The notes beneath the pieces were generated by a model. The model saw only the letters and a list, made by a program, of their open reading frames with translations. It searched no databases and was not told the origin of the DNA. Shown one piece after another: positions 1 to 10,621 of a DNA stretch of 64,000 nt. The position numbers and the translations under genes are program-made. Source of the stretch: Sphaerolaimus hirsutus (lineage: Eukaryota; Nematoda; Chromadorea; Monhysterida; Sphaerolaimidae); contig OZ038458.1 in the NCBI GenBank assembly GCA_964036195.1, positions 23,883,832 through 23,947,831 of the forward strand, read 5' to 3'. Within the stretch, counting starts at the first letter, position 1. Every line of letters begins with the position of its first letter.

Positions 1-373
1 ACTATGAACTTATAAACGCCCCCTCGAAATACCCCCCCCCCAAAGTTAGTGTATAGAGAACGTAAATGACAAAGGCTGCGGTTTGTCATCTCGGTAATGC
101 AAAACACACGTTAAAAACGATGACTCTGTTATGTGAGAACAGTGATTATACGTCTACACACTTATACAAGTCTTTAGAGTCTTATAAATGGCGATTTTTG
201 TTGCATTTTCGACGTCTGCGTACGTTTCAGACGACAATTTAGTACTTGGTTTTCAAAATAATTTCTGGCGAAATAATAACGCCCCTCGAAATACCCCCCC
301 TCGCTTAACCCCCCCTCAAAATTCTCACTCTGAAAAAATAACCCCCCCGGGGGTATTTCGAGGAAATACGGTA
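1..373. repeat. C-rich inverted-repeat element, cut by window edge
   Basis: Runs of C broken by the unit TCGAAATA fill this stretch. The right end reads TATTTCGAGGAAATACGG, the reverse complement of the terminus seen at many other places in the window. The unique core (about 40-240) matches the cores of the copies at 544-996, 10622-11119 and 22898-23290. I read it as a non-autonomous DNA element whose left end lies outside the window. No coding potential is convincing. Confidence 0.7.
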
Positions 374-423
374 GTGTAGGAAACCATGGCATTGGCGCTG
401 AGCTGACGCCAAGGTAAAACACG

Positions 424-1069
424 TATACTCGGTGGACAGCACACTAGTATGAAAACCTACCATAATTTCATGAATAAAATCTTGTGATAAATTTCTTAAT
501 TTATTATTCCGTAGTAAAAACGAAATATTATGATGAAACAATTGCCGTATTTCCTCGAAATACCCCCCCCCTCGAAATACCCCCCCCCCCTCGTTTGACC
601 CCCCCCTCTCGAGACCACTATGAAACAATCACCCCCCCCTCGAAATACCCCCCCCCCAAATTGAGTGTAAAGAGAACGTACATGACAAATACAGCAGTTT
701 GTGTTCTACGTAGTGCAGAACACACGTTAAAACAATGTCGGAATCACGTTAGAACAGTGTACATACCATCTACATACTAATATTAGTCTACAGAACCTTA
801 TAAATGGCGGTTTTTGTTGCATTTTTCGACGTCTGCGTACGTTTCAGACGACAATTTCGTACTTGGTTTTCAAAATTTTTCTTGTGAAACAATAACCCCC
901 CCCCCTCGAAATACCCCCCCCCCCTCGTTTAACCCCCCCCCTCTCGGGACCACTATGAAACAATCACCCCCAGGGGGTATTTCGAGGAAATACGGTGTAT
1001 AATTTTTGGTTCATTATTCAGCTGGGTTATGGTAGGTTTTGATACTAAGTGTTGATGTCCGCCGCGTAT
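424..1069. mobile_element. Composite TIR element carrying a nested C-rich element
   Basis: The outer arms are inverted copies: ATACTCGGTGGACAGCACAC at the left and its imperfect complement ending near 1069. Inside, at 544-996, sits a complete C-rich element (CCGTATTTCCTCGAAATA to its complement). A solo copy without the C-rich insert exists at 16454-16641, and a second loaded copy at 22731-23377. The insert sits at the same place in both loaded copies, so the two appear to have moved as one unit. Confidence 0.7.
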
Positions 1070-1079
1070 ACTATATTTC

Positions 1080-1272
1080 CTCGACATATCACCGGGGGGG
1101 TTTATTTTTTCAGAGTGAAAATTTCAAGTCGGTTAGTGCGCGTCGAGGGAAGGGGCATTTCGAGGGGGGTTATTTTCACATAAGCTCGCTCAGGCCTGGG
1201 GGTATTTCGAGCGGGGGGGGGGGGGTTGGTATTTCGAGAGGGGGGTTGATATTTCGAGGAAATACGGTAGGT
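1080..1272. repeat. G-rich partial copy of the C-rich element family
   Basis: G tracts with ATTTCGAG units end in TATTTCGAGGAAATACGGTA. The left terminus is degenerate, so this is a partial or decayed copy in reverse orientation. Confidence 0.6.
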
Positions 1273-1930
1273 ATTCGCGTGTCGGGCGCCTTACGCTCTA
1301 ATTGAATTTGGAGCCTAGGACCATGGCCCTCACATGTTGGCGGTAGTGTAACTGTGATCACAGCATAAAATTGTGATCGTAAAATTTATTGGATTGAATT
1401 TTGATGGAAATTGGTTTTTGAATTATTTATCATTTTTCGCATTTATTTAACCTCTGTAATCTGGTCATGAACTATCGTGTATTTAATGGAAAAAAATCGC
1501 CTTCGAATAGCTCGCCCCTGAAATGATCCCCCTCAAATTTTGGTACAATTTTGGTCTCCCTGAAAAGTTTTGGAAAATACGGTACACTTTTGTCAAGATG
1601 GGTACTTAATGGCGCCAAGAGGTCCATTGCTGATAACCAATAGGAGGTAAAATATTGTTTTATTATTATTATGAATCAGGCATTTATTTGCGTGCCGCCT
1701 ACTAGGAGGTATGCCACTTGTCATTGTCAAGACAATTGTGTATCGTTTGTTATAGACACAGGTGCAGTGCATATCTATCGGTAAATTTCGTATGTGAAAT
1801 CTATCTTAATTGCAGTGTATTTACTCGAAAAATTACTAATAAAAATACAACTTAAAAAACCATTCAAAACATTTTTCTGGTTAAAACATAATCTCATTTT
1901 TTACGCTATTTAGAGGGAATACAGTTTCTT
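1273..1930. other. AT-rich stretch without a recognised gene
   Basis: I see no supported gene. A degenerate C-rich terminus ending AAATACGGTA lies at about 1500-1583. The right part (below about 1930) is downstream of the poly(A) signal of the glutathione peroxidase gene. Confidence 0.5.
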
Positions 1931-2304
1931 TTTATTGGTTCAGTAAAGTTCGGTATACAAATACAATTTACATTTTCGATCATATAATCATTAGAATTAT
2001 CATTAGAAAGAAATAGGTAAAAAAATAATAATAAGGAAACCCCAGCACAGATTGTATACATCAGTTCTGCTGTACCATATTGGTTTCACAACAAAACATC
2101 ACCAAAATCTGTGGAATGAGGCTTTTTATGGTGATTTTAGTAGACTATCACACCAAGTTGCTGCTTCATGGTGAAAAGTCCACTTTTCTCTGATTTTACA
2201 ATGTCAGTTTTTGTTGATAAAGTTACAAAATCCATTCGATATTTCTTTAAAAATGTTCCATCCATATTGTAGTAATTCAATCAAATACTACACATTGAAA
2301 TTGT
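1931..2304 (-). promoter_or_regulatory. 3' UTR of the glutathione peroxidase gene: poly(A) signal and hairpin
   Basis: Reading the minus strand after the TAA at 2305-2307, an AATAAA poly(A) signal lies at 1931-1936, giving a 3' UTR of about 350-390 nt. A UGA-decoding gene needs a SECIS stem-loop here. There is a hairpin with arms ATCACC and GGTGAT at 2098-2145, which can also pair as CTAAAATC/GATTTTGG. One ATGA (complement at 2165-2168) also lies in the UTR. I could not fold a convincing SECIS with both the quartet and the unpaired AA by eye. Confidence 0.45.
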
Positions 2305-5300
2305 TTACACGTTTAACTGATTTTCAATCTCTGATATCACAGCCTGAAAAAAAAATGGGTTAAATTTTTTAGTTTCTGCTTTCTTTTTTATCTCTTCTAT
2401 GACTTAAAAAACTAGATAAAAGCCTATCTGCCGTACTTGGCGCCCTTGGCGCTTGGCGCCATTTTTCTGTGGCGCCCCTGGCGCCCGGCGCCCTGCCCTA
2501 AAAGGGCGCCAAAATAGCGCCAGCAGGGTTTCGAGGTGAAGGCTGCGTAAACGGCAAAAATTAAAAAAGCGATAATCGATAATAGTCGAAATTCACTAGA
2601 AAAATGGACGAAGTGGTCCCAGTGGATGGAAATGTTTCATCCAATGATTCAGCAGACGCATCTCATGGATCAGAAGCTGAGAATTATGGACGTTTGAACT
2701 TGCAAACTCATAAATCAACACATTCAAATCATCGTAATTTTGTTGTCAGCCACTTCAAGAAAACATCCATTGGAAAAATCTGTTTGAAGTGGATGCATCG
2801 TTTTGTCAAATGACAATTTCCATTGCGTTTAGGTGAATGTGTGTGTGTATGATTTAATGTAAAAAATTTTTGTTGCTAGGTAGTTTTTTTTGTGCTGATT
2901 ACATCCTAGAGAATGTGAATAAAAAGGTGAATGTGTGCAATACAGTGTTATAGCAACATTTTCAGCACACACAGGGTATTGTATGCACTGTTTTATTCTG
3001 GCGCCATTGGCGCCTGGCGCCCTAATTTTCAAATGGCGCCATGGCGCCCTTGGCGCTTGGCACCCTGTTTCTGTGGCGCCCTTGGTGCCTGGCACCCACT
3101 TTCTGAATGGCGCCATGGCGCCCTTGGCGCTTGGCGCCCTTTTTCTGTGGCGCCCTTGGCGCTTGGCGCCCAGTTTCTAAATGGCGCCATGGCGCCATTG
3201 GCGCCTGGCGCCCTTTTTTCTGGCGCTTTTCCATCACTACTCATGAGTAAACGTGAGTAAAATACTTTTCACACTAGAAAACATGAAAGTGAGTATTTTT
3301 TCGGAATTTTGCCGAAATTTTCACTCAAAGTCACTCATTTTTGTACCTTTTTGACAATTTTTACAACCAAATTCACTAGTTTGTGTGTTTTGTGCCTATT
3401 TTCAGCAATTTTTTAACCTACCGTATTACCTCTAATATAAGGTATACCTTACATTATTTCGAGTTAATAGTGCCGCCGTATTCTGGCACATTTTTCAGCA
3501 GCGGAAGTCGACGAAGAGTCATCACACTGCCCTTCGGCACCATATTCATCATTTTCCGCCATTTTTAGCAACCTTTTTTATTGTTTTGCGCGTTTTGGCA
3601 CGCAGCCAGCTGTGCCTTATAAGAGGTATGCCTTATATTAGAGGGTACCTTATATTCATTTCATCGCGTTCAAAATTACCAAAAGTTATACCTTATATTA
3701 GAGGGTACCTTATATTAGAGGGATGCCTTATATTGGAGGTAATATGGTATTTTTCACTTTTTTAGCCTTTCTTCCCCATCTATGCTATGAAAAAGCCTAT
3801 AGCAAAACCTATCTGAAATACGTTTTCTGTACTTGAGTACTTTTCAAAAGTATATGTTAAAGCGAGTACAGGTAACAGTATCCACAACTATATATGGCAC
3901 AGCACTTTTTCTTTTCTTTCACATTCACTTGCTTACCTCGAATTTTCCTGGAATCGTCCTGTACGCCACCTTCCCATTTCTATCCACCACAAATTTCTCA
4001 TAATTCCACAAAATTTCACGGTCACAAATAAACCAGTAACAGTAGCTTTTCTTCATCCATTGATAAAGTGGGATTGTATCTGGCCCTTTAACCGCGGATT
4101 TTGCATACACGTCATAAGTTGCATTTTGGTTTTGAAAATAGGTTTTTAATTCACTGTTGCTCAGAGGCTCCTGTACGCGGATGTAATATTATTAAAATGT
4201 CATGATTTATGGTCAAATCTACCATATCCAATCTGAATAAGGAACTCAATATTTTTCCATTGTCCTCACCATGTGATTTTCTAGTAATTATTATATATTT
4301 AATTTCTTCTTGGGAGATTTTCTAAGCTTTTCCAAATATTATAAAATAAACAAAAAGTATGTGACTAATAATCATCTATATTTTAGTGGCTTTTCTTATC
4401 TTTGAGAGAAATTCTGAAATATTATATTTTCTCAAAATCATCCATTTTTCAATGCTAATTGCGATGTTCAAACCAAACTGGCAACCAAGACCAGGGTTGG
4501 CAAAATCTCAGAAAAAAATAAAAATAAAATAAAATAAAAATAAAATGGAATATTCAAGAATAAAATAAAATAAAATAAAATGGAAAATTTTAAGAATAAA
4601 AATAAAAATTGTATAAAAATTTGAATTTTTGTAAAATTTTATCTCGTTGCTTGAGTTTCTACCTGTTTATTCATGGATCTGGGAGCAGTCCCAAGTGTAA
4701 AGTGTCCAATGTCATGTAAAATGTCATGCAAAGTGTCAATTGTCATGACAAATGTAAGGTAAAGTGTAAATTGTCATTACATGTAAAAAATAAAGTATCA
4801 ATTGTCAAGTAAATTGTGTCCAAATCTTATGTTTTATATCTAAATCCTATGTTTTGTATCCAAATCATGTTGTTGTTGAATCCAAATCTTATGTGAACAT
4901 TGGATACAAAAACATAAGTTTTATATACAAAACATACTATGGATACAAAAACACAAGATTTGGATACACAATTTACACTTTGCATGACATTTGTCATGAC
5001 TAGTGATGTAAAAAGCACCAGACTTTTGGCGTCAAGCGCCAAAAGCGCCATGGCGCTTTTCTAGAACACGGCGCCAAGCGCCAATGGCGCCAGAGGATGT
5101 TGGCGCCAAGCGCCAATAGCGCCAGCGCCAAAAATTTTTGCTGCCCAAGAGGCAGCCATGCTAATGCAGGTATTGGTTAGGTCCTGTCGGTTAGGTGTTG
5201 TAGTAGGTTAAGTAGGTTATGTAGGCTAAGGGTGCTGAGCACTGATGAGACCCTGGCACCCGCCCCAAAATCATATCCTGTCTGTTTGAAAGGGTCGAAA

Positions 5301-7062
5301 CAGGGTTTTCTGTCTGGAGGTGCTTGGGAGTGCACCACGTGATTCTTCCAGACATTTTTTGGACATCTATTTACTTTGGTGCCTCTACAGTTTGAAGCAT
5401 TCAGACATTTTACCATTGTATTTACCTTTTTATTCAACAACAACAAAACTTTATTTTCAACACAATGCAATACTATGCATTTGATCATCGCTCGTCGGCT
5501 TGTGAGCAAGATTTGAATTGGGATGGGACCATTAGGCCCATTATTTGGGGAATTTTTTTGAATATCCTTGCAAAATAAGCAAGTGGAGGGTTTGTTCTTC
5601 CTGGAATAAATTACATCCTGGGTTTTACATGTGCAGTAACACATTTACATGTGAAAATTTTGCACACAAGGTCTTTTAACATAAAATAATGATCTATTTT
5701 TTGAACTCCTTGGCGCTTTTCTGGCGCTTTTTAAAATGCCAGCGCCAAGCGCCAATGGCGACACGGCATCATAGCGCCAAGCGCCAAAAGCGCCATGGCA
5801 CTTTTCCGTAGCACAGCGCCAAGCGCCAATGGCGCCACAGCAAAAAGGCGCCAAGCGCCAAAAGCGCCATGGCGCTTTTTGCTTTGGCGCTAGCGCCAGG
5901 CGCCAGCGCCATGGCGCTTTTACATCACTAGTCATGACAATTGCCACTTTGCTTGAAATTTGACATGACACTTGACATTTTGCATGAGAATTGACACTTT
6001 ACTTTATATTTGTCAAGACAATTAACAAATTGCATTACATTTTACAAATGTGCCCAGCACACTCCACTAGTCCTTCTACTGAAAATGCAAACCATTCTTA
6101 TCAATAATTGTAACTTTACACTTGCAGTTAGATAACAATACATACTGCATGCAACTTTTGAAAAGTAAGGGAAAAATTCGTCACAGGTTTTTTTATGTAT
6201 AACATTTTTCTGGCCTTGCATGCATGATTCTGATTTTTTGTAAAATTTTTGTACAATTTTTGTAAAAATTTTGTAAAATGTGTCATTTTATTTTATTAAT
6301 GACTTTTGGGAATAAAATTAAAAAAAATACAATGGAACAAGAAAAAAAAAATAAGATAATTTTTTTATACAATTTTATACAATTTTACTAAAATGAATTT
6401 TTATAAAACCAACCCTGACCAAGACCATTTTTCTGGCACATTGCCATCACAACCACACAGAAACAGGCCTTACCACAATGCAGTGAACACAAACCTGATT
6501 AAAACTGTTACTGGGGAAGGCAGCAATCCTCAACCCAGAATCCTTATACTTCAAATATGCCTCCTCCATCTGAGGCACATTCGAAGGTGTCAAACCTCAT
6601 TTGCTAGCAGTGTTCACAAACACCACCACTTTGCCTCTGTGAGGTGAAGTGTGAAGTAATTGTGAAGACCTTTAGTGATGCTATTTCATCTAAGGAACAT
6701 TGGTTCTGGAAGGGTGTGAAGTGACATGCTTCCACCAGTCTCACTATATTTTTGCTGAAGTGTTTTCCACATTTTGCAAGGCATTTTACGTGACTTTTGA
6801 CTGTTTGCATGACATTTGACATTTACCACTGCATTTTACAGGGCATGGAACTGCCCCCAGGTAGGTTGGAAGAAGCCCAAAAAAAACTTTCAAATTTCAT
6901 TTCACAAAAACATCACACTAAATAAATCCCTCAAAAACACCTGTATCTCTCTCCAAGGTCAACCATATTGCCATCTAAATCGGGAACACTGAAGTCATAT
7001 ATGGAATCTTCACAATGCGCTATGCCCATTGCTAGGGCGAGAATTGTTAGTTGAAACTTCAT
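2305..7062 (-). CDS. Secreted glutathione peroxidase with UGA at the catalytic site (4 exons)
   Basis: Exons, 5' to 3': 6941-7062, 6495-6636, 3937-4170 and 2305-2343. All introns are GT..AG and all phases agree, giving 178 residues. Residues 1-17 (MKFQLTILALAMGIAHC) look like a signal peptide. The fold motifs follow in order: YDFSVPDLDG, RGKVVVFVNTAS, K-UGA-GLT at codon 54 (the family's Sec/Cys site), FPSNSFNQEP, VKGPDTIPLYQW, ILWNYEKFVVDRNG, and a C-terminal AVISEIENQL helix. Trp-Asn of the catalytic tetrad is present; the usual Gln of NQFG reads Ser. By family knowledge it reduces hydrogen or lipid peroxides with a thiol. Length fits the monomeric PHGPx/GPx4 type without the dimer loop. Intron 2 (2.3 kb) holds nested hAT elements and intron 3 holds GGCGCC repeats. 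Identity is very secure; selenocysteine decoding is inferred. Confidence 0.9.
2430..3239. mobile_element. GGCGCC-rich element in intron 3, right end preserved
   Basis: Two tracts of GGCGCC/GGCGCT units (about 2438-2525 and 3000-3225) bracket unique sequence. The right terminus GCGCTTTTCCATCACTA (ending 3239) is that of the TAGTGATGG family at 5001-5930 and 14291-14433. The left terminus is not recognisable, so the copy is damaged. An ORF at 2604-2813 (plus, 69 residues, acidic start, no family recognised) lies between the tracts; it may be a relic of an internal gene, but support is weak. Confidence 0.6.
3240..3936. repeat. Interspersed AT-rich repeat with nested inverted-repeat element (3419-3748)
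   Basis: The recurring sequence GAATTTTGCC-ATTTTCACTCAAA appears here and again near 8260, 8760, 9390, 26110, 30600, 48900 and 52850. Nested in it at 3419-3748 is a 330-bp element with TACCGTATTACCTCTAATAT and its complement. All of this is intronic. Confidence 0.5.
4492..6417. mobile_element. hAT-like non-autonomous element, CAGGGTTGG family
   Basis: Terminal inverted repeats CAGGGTTGG...CCAACCCTG are flanked by a perfect 8-bp duplication ACCAAGAC (4484-4491 and 6418-6425), the hAT hallmark. The arms are built of AATAAAATAAAAT and TTTTTGTAAAAT units. It sits in intron 2 of the glutathione peroxidase gene and is itself interrupted by the element at 5001-5930. No transposase is visible. Sister copies: 25834-26631 and 47460-47616. 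Confidence 0.85.
5001..5930. mobile_element. hAT-like element, TAGTGATG family, nested in the previous one
   Basis: Ends TAGTGATGTAAAAAGC and its complement are flanked by the perfect 8-bp duplication GTCATGAC (4993-5000, 5931-5938). GGCGCT/AGCGCC tandem arms (5037-5130 and 5708-5925) enclose about 570 bp of unique sequence. That core has an open frame of 155 codons at 5177-5644 (minus), rich in Cys and Lys, which I cannot assign to a family. The TSD lies in a region of ATGTCATGnn repeats. Confidence 0.85.
6597..6599 (-). other. In-frame UGA at the glutathione peroxidase catalytic residue (putative selenocysteine)
   Basis: The codon is the 13th complete codon of exon 2 and lies between NTASK and GLTPSN, exactly where animal glutathione peroxidases have Sec or Cys. 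No other stop interrupts the four joined exons. A random nonsense mutation would be unlikely to hit this one codon. Confidence 0.8.
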
Positions 7063-7120
7063 GATTGTGGGTTTCACCTGAAGATTAGTGAGATTTTTAT
7101 GCAGTTAACTGTGTAATTAC
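7063..7120 (-). promoter_or_regulatory. Short upstream region of the glutathione peroxidase gene
   Basis: The minus strand carries a TATA-like CATAAAAAT at 7093-7101, about 31-39 nt before the ATG at 7060-7062. It is followed by ATCTTCAG, which could be a trans- or cis-splice acceptor. A hAT-like element starts at 7121, so the gene's farther promoter has been displaced. Confidence 0.35.
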
Positions 7121-7245
7121 TAGTGATGGAAAAGGCACCGGAAAAAGTGACACCGCACGGTTTTGAATCGCACCGCACCGGCACTGGTGCCATTTTGAAA
7201 AAAATAGCACAGCACCAGCACGGTGCCGCGGTCCCTTTCCATCGT
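7121..7245. mobile_element. Short TAGTGATGG-family element with CACCGG arms
   Basis: It begins TAGTGATGGAAAAGGCACCG and ends near CCCTTTCCATC. The internal arms use CACCGG/GGTGCC units in place of GGCGCC. The last bases of the right terminus and a duplication are not seen; the next foldback element abuts it. Confidence 0.55.
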
Positions 7246-7250
7246 ATTAA

Positions 7251-7651
7251 GCCGGAATTACAGCTCAGCGGCATTTGACGTGAAATGATGACGTCGTAAA
7301 ATTGATTACATCAAAATAGATAAAGGTACAGCATTGAAATTTCAGAATTAGATAGTTCTACTAATTGTGTGTAATGTCCCAAATTTTTTTTGATCAAATA
7401 ATCATTATTTAAGTAGTTATTAATTTAACGTCAAAATTTTTTGGTGATGTAAAATGTTTGACATGAAATGTTGACCTAGAATGTGTAAATTTTGACGTAA
7501 AATAAATAACTTATTAAAAAATAATTATTTTCTTAATTTTTTAGGACATTACACACAATTACTCGGACTATCTAATTCTGAAATTTCAACGCTTCATCAC
7601 GTCATCGACGTCATCATTTCAGGTCAAACGCCGCTGAGCTGTAATTCCGGC
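7251..7651. mobile_element. Foldback element with TTAA target duplication
   Basis: The arms GCCGGAATTACAGCTCAGCG and complement run inward for more than 100 bp, including ATAGTT/AACTAT-type matching cores. TTAA flanks both ends (7247-7250, 7652-7655), as for piggyBac-type target sites. The termini are shared with the element that the BEL retrotransposon entered (32951-33381 plus 46176-46266). Confidence 0.75.
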
Positions 7652-7733
7652 TTAACACACAGTAATTTTTGGATAAGTCCCGCATGAAAAAGTTCCTTTT
7701 TTAAGGCGCATGAGGAAAAGTTCACCATTGGCG

Positions 7734-7930
7734 CTGCACACACTAGTTTACGGCCAATAAACTCGTAAACCGAATTTGAATGGAATTTGAGTTTACTGGA
7801 AGGTTGTGTAGTCAACTTCAGTATACGGATGGTAAAAATAACCCATTTCAGTAAACTAAAATGGGCCCAACGCTGACTTATGAGTTAACTAAACAATTTA
7901 AAATTTCATCAGTAAATTAGTGTGTGCACT
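7734..7930. repeat. Small foldback element, GCACACACTA termini
   Basis: TGCACACACTAGTTTAC at the left is inverted at the right (GTAAATTAGTGTGTGCA). No ORF. A similar design with ACACACTAGTTTTCAC ends occurs at 52491-52729. Confidence 0.6.
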
Positions 7931-10135
7931 GCAGCAACATTCAACCAAAACCACAGAAACAACGGCGCCAGACTGCAGAAAAACTAGAAACCTAGAAACG
8001 AATGACTAAAACGAATTTCTTATCTGGGGGCAGTCCAAAGTACAGTTCAAACGGGACCGCGGTCCCGGTACACGGTTCAGCAAAAAGTCGGGACTGGAGC
8101 GGTCCTGGTCTCGGTCCCGGTATTTTATGGCGGTCCCGACAAGGGATGGAAAAAAAACCATTTCTCAATGACCTGGGTTGGGTTTAAAGAAATACATCTT
8201 TTTCCCAAAGTTGTTAAAAGTACTTTTTTAAAGTAAAAATACTTTTTCCCCAGAAAACGTAAAGGGTATTTTTTAGGAATTTTGCCCTAATTTTCACTTA
8301 AAATAACTAATTTTCATACCTTTCGTACCATTTGAACCTTCAAAAACACTAGTTCATGGGTTATGTACCTATTTTCAGCTAGGTATTTTCAGCAATGTTT
8401 TTTTCCTATTTTTCACTTTTTTCTCCCTTATTCCCATCTATGCCTTGAAAAAGCCTATCTAAATATACGTTTTCTGTACTCGATTACTTTCAAAAAGTAT
8501 TTGTAAAAGCAAGTTCAGGTACTTTTTTTAAGTATAGATAAATGTATTTAGTGAGTACTTGAGTATATGTACTTCAGGGGTCTCCTAGGGGGGGGGGCTG
8601 GGGGGGGGGCTGCCCCCCCCCCCCAAATCCGCCAGCTATCTATCTATCCCGGAGGCCGCTCAGCTATCTATCTATCCCGAGGCAAAATTTTTGCCTACTA
8701 CCCCCAAAGACCCCCCCCCAAATCGCTCAGCTATCTATCTATCTGGAGTGGTTTTTGAGAAATTTTGCCCCAATTTTTGCTCAAAATCACTCATTTTTGC
8801 ACCTTTTTATGGTTTTTGACCTTCAAAATCGTGCTCTCCGGCTATATGCATATTATATGCCTGTTCTTAGCCATTTTAAACCTACTTTTGGCCACTTTTA
8901 ACTGATTATTAGCGATTTTTCCCCCTTTCGGCCTTCTATGCACTGAAAAAGCCTATATATTTTGCCCCCGCGAGCCCCCCCCCAAGCCCCCCCCCCAGAA
9001 AATTTTTTCAGCTATCTGTCCCTCCGGAGGAGCGATTTGCTATCTATCCAGCCCCCGCGAGGGCCAAAATCCTGGAGACCCCTGATGTACTTTTTGAGTA
9101 AACATATATATACTACAAATAGATATGATTTATGTCTTCGGCTGGCAGACGGCCAACTGAAAACTAATGAATCAACATTTCGCAAAAAGAAAAGAAACGC
9201 TACACGCCAGAATTGACTAAAGTGATGACGTCATGATGGAGTGTTTCCACCGGAAAAATGTACGGCGCAATGTCATCCGAGTATACATTTTAACAACTAT
9301 GGTGTCAAGACCAGGCACATTTACAACAACTGCCGAGGGGTCTCGAATGGAGGAATTGGTAGGGGTTAACCCCTATCTGGAGTGATTTTTGCAAAATTCT
9401 ACATGAATTTGTGTCCAAAATCACTAATTTTCATACCCCTGTATAGATTTTCAGTTTCAAAATCAGTAGTTTGTGTGTTTTTGCCTATTTTCAGCTATTT
9501 GTTGTACTATATGTGCTTACATACCTATTTTTTGTGTAGTCAAAAAGCACAATTTATCTAGTATCAGTGATTCTCTCAGTGATTTTATTTTCAAATTTCA
9601 AAAATATATATAAATATATCACTCAGAATTTGAGAAAAATATAAATATATATATATATAAATCACGGGTTATTTATATTTATTGTGATTTTTGAAAATAT
9701 AAATCACTGGGGATGCTCACTGGGGACACCTTGCATGAAAAACGTTATCACTACCATCAGAGACATTTGTTTGACAAAGTTATTTTGATAGTGGCAGTAT
9801 TATGTTAAATATGTACCATATATCATCCAATCAGTAACCCCTTGAATGATTCCCTAACTTGAAAAGCCCCCCCCCCCCATTATCCAAGTCAACAAAAAAC
9901 CCTTGAATATTTCCCCATGTGATAGGTCCCATAGATAATTAAATGTATTACAATGTATTACCTACGCAGGCCAAGAAATAAGATACCAAAAGTCATAGAA
10001 AATGTCATTTAAAATGTCATATTTTCTGTCATTTTAACTGGCTAGGTATTTGACATCTTTTGATGAAAATTACTATGGCATATTACATGGCATGTGAGTT
10101 TCCCCTCACCCTCATTTCATAGAATGTACACCTTC
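7931..10135. repeat. Interspersed repeats, C-runs and microsatellite, no gene
   Basis: It contains a GGTCCC-rich segment (8045-8145), copies of the AT-rich TTTTGCCCCAATTTT repeat (8215-8560, 8755-9000, 9375-9560), CTATCTAT microsatellite with G and C runs (8580-8750, 8960-9065), and an AT-rich palindromic ATAAATATAT segment (9545-9710). The piece at about 9140-9290 recurs inverted at about 15880-16170 around the element at 15918-16056. I see no supported gene. Confidence 0.5.
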
Positions 10136-10335
10136 AGCAGTATAACAGGGGCTTCTAACCTATAGCGGGGGGGGGTGAGTGGCACACTCGTTCTCGGGGA
10201 AGAAAATGGGTTGTTTTGGGTCTGTTGCTAAGGGAGATTTTTCCGGAAAGTGTCCGTTTGTTTCCTCCCGGGAACGAGTGTGCCGCTCACCCCCCCCCCC
10301 CCCCGCCATAGGTTAAAAGCCCCTGTTATACTGCT
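10136..10335. mobile_element. Foldback element with G/C-run arms
   Basis: AGCAGTATAACAGGGGCTT at the left is inverted at the right. The arms continue through a G run, then TGAGTGGCACACTCGTTC and its complement. The loop is about 70 bp. A TA dinucleotide lies at both ends of the core repeat. Confidence 0.65.
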
Positions 10336-10621
10336 ACCTTCTCATAGAATATTCATATTCTGATAAATAGCTTTTTTTGAAAAAATTGCTTTTATAACTA
10401 CCCATTGAAAACACGATTAAAAATAACTGCCTTGAGATCTTATTCAAGCATTAATGGTGTTCATTTGAAAAGACAGCTCAGTTCTGAGAACGATGTAGGA
10501 CGACAAGAAAACAGGGACGTAGGCAAACAAACATTTTTGATAGTGAAACTGTTATCAGGCACATCCAAATGGTCAACAAAAAAGAGAAAAACATCCGAGT
10601 ACGCAGTACTCGAGTATATTT
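10336..10621. other. Unassigned sequence
   Basis: An open frame of 78 codons starts at 10405 on the plus strand but runs into the next repeat and matches nothing I know. No supported gene. Confidence 0.3.

Noticed and set aside
2155..2175. ATGA in the peroxidase 3' UTR as the SECIS core
   Set aside because: The bases after it do not pair with those before any suitable GA on the 3' side, so I could not support it by eye.
2604..2813. 69-codon ORF as a transposase N-terminus
   Set aside because: It has a good ATG context but no recognisable domain and no continuation. It is mentioned only within the repeat entry.
2931..3260. Ala/Pro/Trp-rich ORFs over GGCGCC tracts
   Set aside because: Tandem repeat translations with no other support.
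8580..9065. G/C runs and CTATCTAT as telomere or recombination site
   Set aside because: Ordinary microsatellite and homopolymer tracts recurring in dispersed repeats; no telomere repeat is present.
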